A stretch of DNA of 64,000 nt from Dermatophagoides farinae (lineage: Eukaryota; Arthropoda; Arachnida; Sarcoptiformes; Pyroglyphidae), in NCBI RefSeq assembly GCF_024713945.1, contig NC_134683.1, positions 4,155,501-4,219,500 on the forward strand, written 5' to 3'. This document shows, piece by piece, positions 63,253 through 64,000 of the stretch. A program made the position numbers and the translations under genes. Under the pieces are notes generated by a model. It was not told the origin of the DNA and made no database searches. It saw nothing but the letters and a program-made list of their open reading frames with translations. Positions within the stretch are counted from its first letter, which is position 1. Each line of letters opens with the position of its first letter.

Positions 63253-64000
63253 ATGCAACTTTTATCCATCATTATTTCGATCGTTTGTTTATCATCAACC
63301 GGTTTATTGGCCATACCATTATATGATCATGATGGTTACATCGTTCCAATCCATCTATAATTCAACACGAAATTTAATCACCGAATCTAATCATTGTCCA
63401 GATTGTGAAAGTCGTCATGTTTGTTATGATGATATTGGCTGTTTCAGTATGGATGGTCCAATGGGACATGTATTGCTATTGCCACAATCACCGAAACATA
63501 TTCGTACACAATTTTTAGCATTCAAAGCCAATGATTTGAAAGAATCACATTCAATCGATGCTTATGATCATGATACATTCAATGTGATCGATACGGATAA
63601 AAAAATTGCTTTCATTATTCATGGTTTTGCTGAATCACATACTGATCCAATATTGATGAATGCTAAAGACTCACTATTGAAATATCGTTCAGATGAAATC
63701 GGTACTGTTATTATGGTGGATTGGAAACATGGAGCCACTGCACCTGCATATACTCAAGCTGCAACCAATACTCAGGTGGTTGGACGACAGATCGCTTTTC
63801 TTTGTAATCAAATCCATAAATCACGCAATGTAAATGTTCACAATTTTTATCTTGTCGGTTTTTCATTGGGTGGCCAAGTTTCTGGTTTTGCCGGTAAATG
63901 GTCACGTACTGAATATCATTGGAAATTTGGCCGTATCACTGGCTTAGATGCAGCTGCACCATCGTTTGAAGGATGGGAAGGTGCTTTCCTAACGAAAGAA
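63253..64000 (+). CDS. Secreted pancreatic-type lipase (3' end off window; frame break near start)
   Basis: The signal peptide begins at 63253 (MQLLSIIISIVCLSSTGLLA), but that frame meets TAA at 63358-63360. A second frame, open from an ATG at 63323 to the window end, carries the enzyme. It shows VCYDDIGCFS, a cysteine pattern typical of the pancreatic lipase N-terminus, then AFIIHGFAES (oxyanion-hole region), VDWKHGA, the nucleophile elbow VGFSLGGQVSGFAG with catalytic Ser, and GRITGLDAAAP with catalytic Asp. The catalytic His would lie beyond the edge. Such enzymes hydrolyse triglycerides or phospholipids outside the cell or in the gut. The two frames overlap at 63323-63360 with no splice signals between them, so a one-base indel is the simplest explanation. 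Otherwise translation from 63323 would give a form without a signal peptide. Confidence 0.82.

Noticed and set aside
63711-63905. Minus-strand frame of 64 codons in the lipase
   Set aside because: It is the antisense of the catalytic domain, which carries the recognisable motifs.

Overview
This window looks like chromosomal DNA from a small, AT-rich arthropod genome, most likely an astigmatid mite; the mite call is an inference. The evidence is spliceosomal GT-AG introns, several of them only 60-80 nt, animal-specific gene families, and non-coding DNA full of ATG/ATC and CAA/TTG triplet runs, CA/TG tracts and homopolymers. I see no bacterial operon, CRISPR array, rRNA or tRNA gene.

Layout from left to right. 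(1) 1-3011, minus: the N-terminal 1,003 codons of a long leucine-rich-repeat surface protein, probably chaoptin-like, running off the left edge. (2) 3012-10620: a 7.6 kb gene-poor spacer. (3) 10621-14290, minus: a six-exon triokinase/FMN cyclase (dihydroxyacetone kinase) gene. (4) 14612-18165, minus: a four-exon myocardin-related transcription factor with RPEL repeats, a basic/Q region, a SAP domain and an acidic C-terminus. (5) 20007-21575, minus: a single-exon Tob-type anti-proliferative protein. (6) 23415-27427: a small repeat-rich island with an 83-bp piggyBac-like miniature element and a three-member tandem family on the minus strand: an intact RCC1-BTB gene, a BTB-only derivative and a nonsense-bearing 5' fragment. 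(7) 27994-59964, minus: a giant cadherin gene of 28 coding exons. It encodes about 3,714 residues, about 29 cadherin repeats, a membrane-proximal module resembling that of CDH23, one transmembrane helix and a short tail. (8) 59965-63252: the divergent spacer between the cadherin and the next gene. (9) 63253-64000, plus: the start of a secreted pancreatic-type lipase, cut by the right edge.

Most genes are unrelated housekeeping or developmental genes. Mrtf and Tob are both regulators of gene expression, one acting on transcription and one on mRNA turnover; the cadherin and the LRR protein are cell-surface adhesion molecules. The cadherin exon model was built by joining GT-AG boundaries so that phase and cadherin motifs stay continuous. 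It needs one single-base correction in each of two places, and the lipase needs one near its start, so indel errors in the assembly are a serious possibility. The observations most worth following up are the decayed RCC1-BTB tandem family, the piggyBac-like hairpin element, a stop-free 69-nt cadherin intron encoding a hydrophobic stretch, the long hydrophilic leader before the cadherin signal segment, and glutamine runs inside one cadherin repeat.
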